64,000 bases of DNA from DASRWI01 sp035654655. GTDB lineage: Bacteria > Bacteroidota > Ignavibacteria > Ignavibacteriales > Ignavibacteriaceae. This document shows positions 63,783 through 64,000 of the stretch, one piece after another. Numbering within the stretch: the stretch's first letter is position 1; each line of letters opens with the position of its first letter. The stretch covers positions 1 through 64,000 of the forward strand of contig DASRWI010000005.1 in NCBI GenBank assembly GCA_035654655.1. Reading direction: 5' to 3'. The notes under the pieces are model-generated. The model made no database searches. It was not told where the DNA came from and saw only the letters and a list, made by a program, of their open reading frames with translations. Both the position numbers and the translations under genes were made by a program.

Positions 63783-63824
63783 ACCTATCCCCCTGCCCCT
63801 TCCCTATAAAAAGGGAAGGGGAGT
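63783..63824. repeat. interspersed palindromic repeat, family B copy 2
   Basis: CCCCTTCCCT (63796-63805), a 6-nt loop, AGGGAAGGGG (63812-63821): a perfect 10-bp stem, with the same flanks as copy 1. It follows the DUF5020 gene. Confidence 0.85.
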
Positions 63825-63854
63825 ACTTATTTATTTAGCTTTTCTATTACTGTC

Positions 63855-63871
63855 GCAAACCTACAGTTTGC
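63855..63871. repeat. short GCAAAC/GTTTGC hairpin
   Basis: GCAAAC (63855-63860), loop CTACA, GTTTGC (63866-63871). Six-base stem with a 5-nt loop. It resembles the CAAACTACAGTTTG palindrome scattered in some bacterial genomes. Confidence 0.55.
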
Positions 63872-63917
63872 TAATCTAAAACACTCATATAAGGGTTATT
63901 TGAGAATAAGATTCATA

Positions 63918-64000
63918 GTAATCTGATTCTGCAAAATTTGTAACTCGGAGAGTTGCTTCAGGAGTAACTAACATAATCTAATCTAAATCGCAAGTCGGAG
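63918..64000. repeat. possible repeat cluster at the right edge
   Basis: A GC-richer stretch with GTAACTCGGAGAGTTGC, CAGGAGTAACT and AATCGCAAGTCGGAG, cut by the window end. The 227 bp after the DUF5020 gene hold no gene that I can see. Confidence 0.35.

Noticed and set aside
1..64000. Sigma-54 promoters for the 47.2 kb activator.
   Set aside because: I looked by eye for GG-N10-GC type sites before likely targets and found none that I would trust; a motif scan is needed.

Overview
The window looks like a piece of a low-GC chromosome from the Bacteroidota/Ignavibacteria (Chlorobi-like) lineage. The evidence is three proteins ending in a type IX secretion (T9SS) sorting domain with the QNYPNPFNP motif, a PorQ/PorV-like outer-membrane protein, the Bacteroidota-type families DUF3109, DUF5020 and DUF6029, and many lipoproteins and signal-peptide proteins. 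The exact class is inferred, because no rRNA lies in the window. Genes are dense, no intergenic gap reaches 300 bp, and there is no prophage, insertion sequence, CRISPR array or rRNA operon. Most genes are housekeeping.

Region by region. 0.1-4.4 kb: aconitase, then an ornithine carbamoyltransferase/carbamate kinase pair. 4.6-9.3 kb: DUF3109-rpoN-methyltransferase operon, then hslVU. 9.4-16 kb: PorQ-like protein, YchF with a PAS protein, M14 peptidase, GNAT, zinc-ribbon protein, rpsU, LOG protein. 16-20 kb: DUF47/Pit phosphate transport, a ClC protein with CBS domains, a small secreted protein. 20-28.6 kb: tryptophanase, Yip1 protein, a long Pro/Glu/Lys-rich protein joined to obgE, M48 lipoprotein, tRNA-Met(CAT)-secG, PBP4-type dacB. 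28.9-35.1 kb: CopB-type ATPase, DUF486, a receiver-kinase hybrid, a TonB-dependent receptor. 35.3-40.4 kb: a five-gene run of envelope thioredoxin-like and T9SS proteins ending in a DUF6029 protein. 40.4-46 kb: polytopic membrane protein, DUF4159 and DUF4175. 46-50.5 kb: a four-gene signalling cassette (PAS kinase, sigma-54 activator, STAS protein, double-receiver PP2C phosphatase). 50.7-64 kb: Lon-family protease, membrane protein, glutathione peroxidase, mazG, RidA, secreted GH13 enzyme, panD, LytR_C protein, rsfS, argS, a T9SS cargo and a DUF5020 protein.

Several genes fit together. RpoN (5.2 kb) is the sigma factor that the 47.2 kb activator would use. The PorQ-like protein would belong to the export machinery used by the three NYPNPFNP cargo proteins. 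The 46-50.5 kb cassette appears to join two-component signalling to a partner-switching (STAS/PP2C) output, but no serine kinase is nearby.

The least ordinary content is (i) that cassette, (ii) the 35-40 kb redox/T9SS cluster, (iii) a ClC protein whose filter and proton-glutamate positions are changed, (iv) several families of short interspersed palindromes placed mostly at convergent gene ends, one of which supplies the end of a coding sequence, and (v) a strong Shine-Dalgarno plus TTG start on rpsU in a lineage where Shine-Dalgarno use is patchy.
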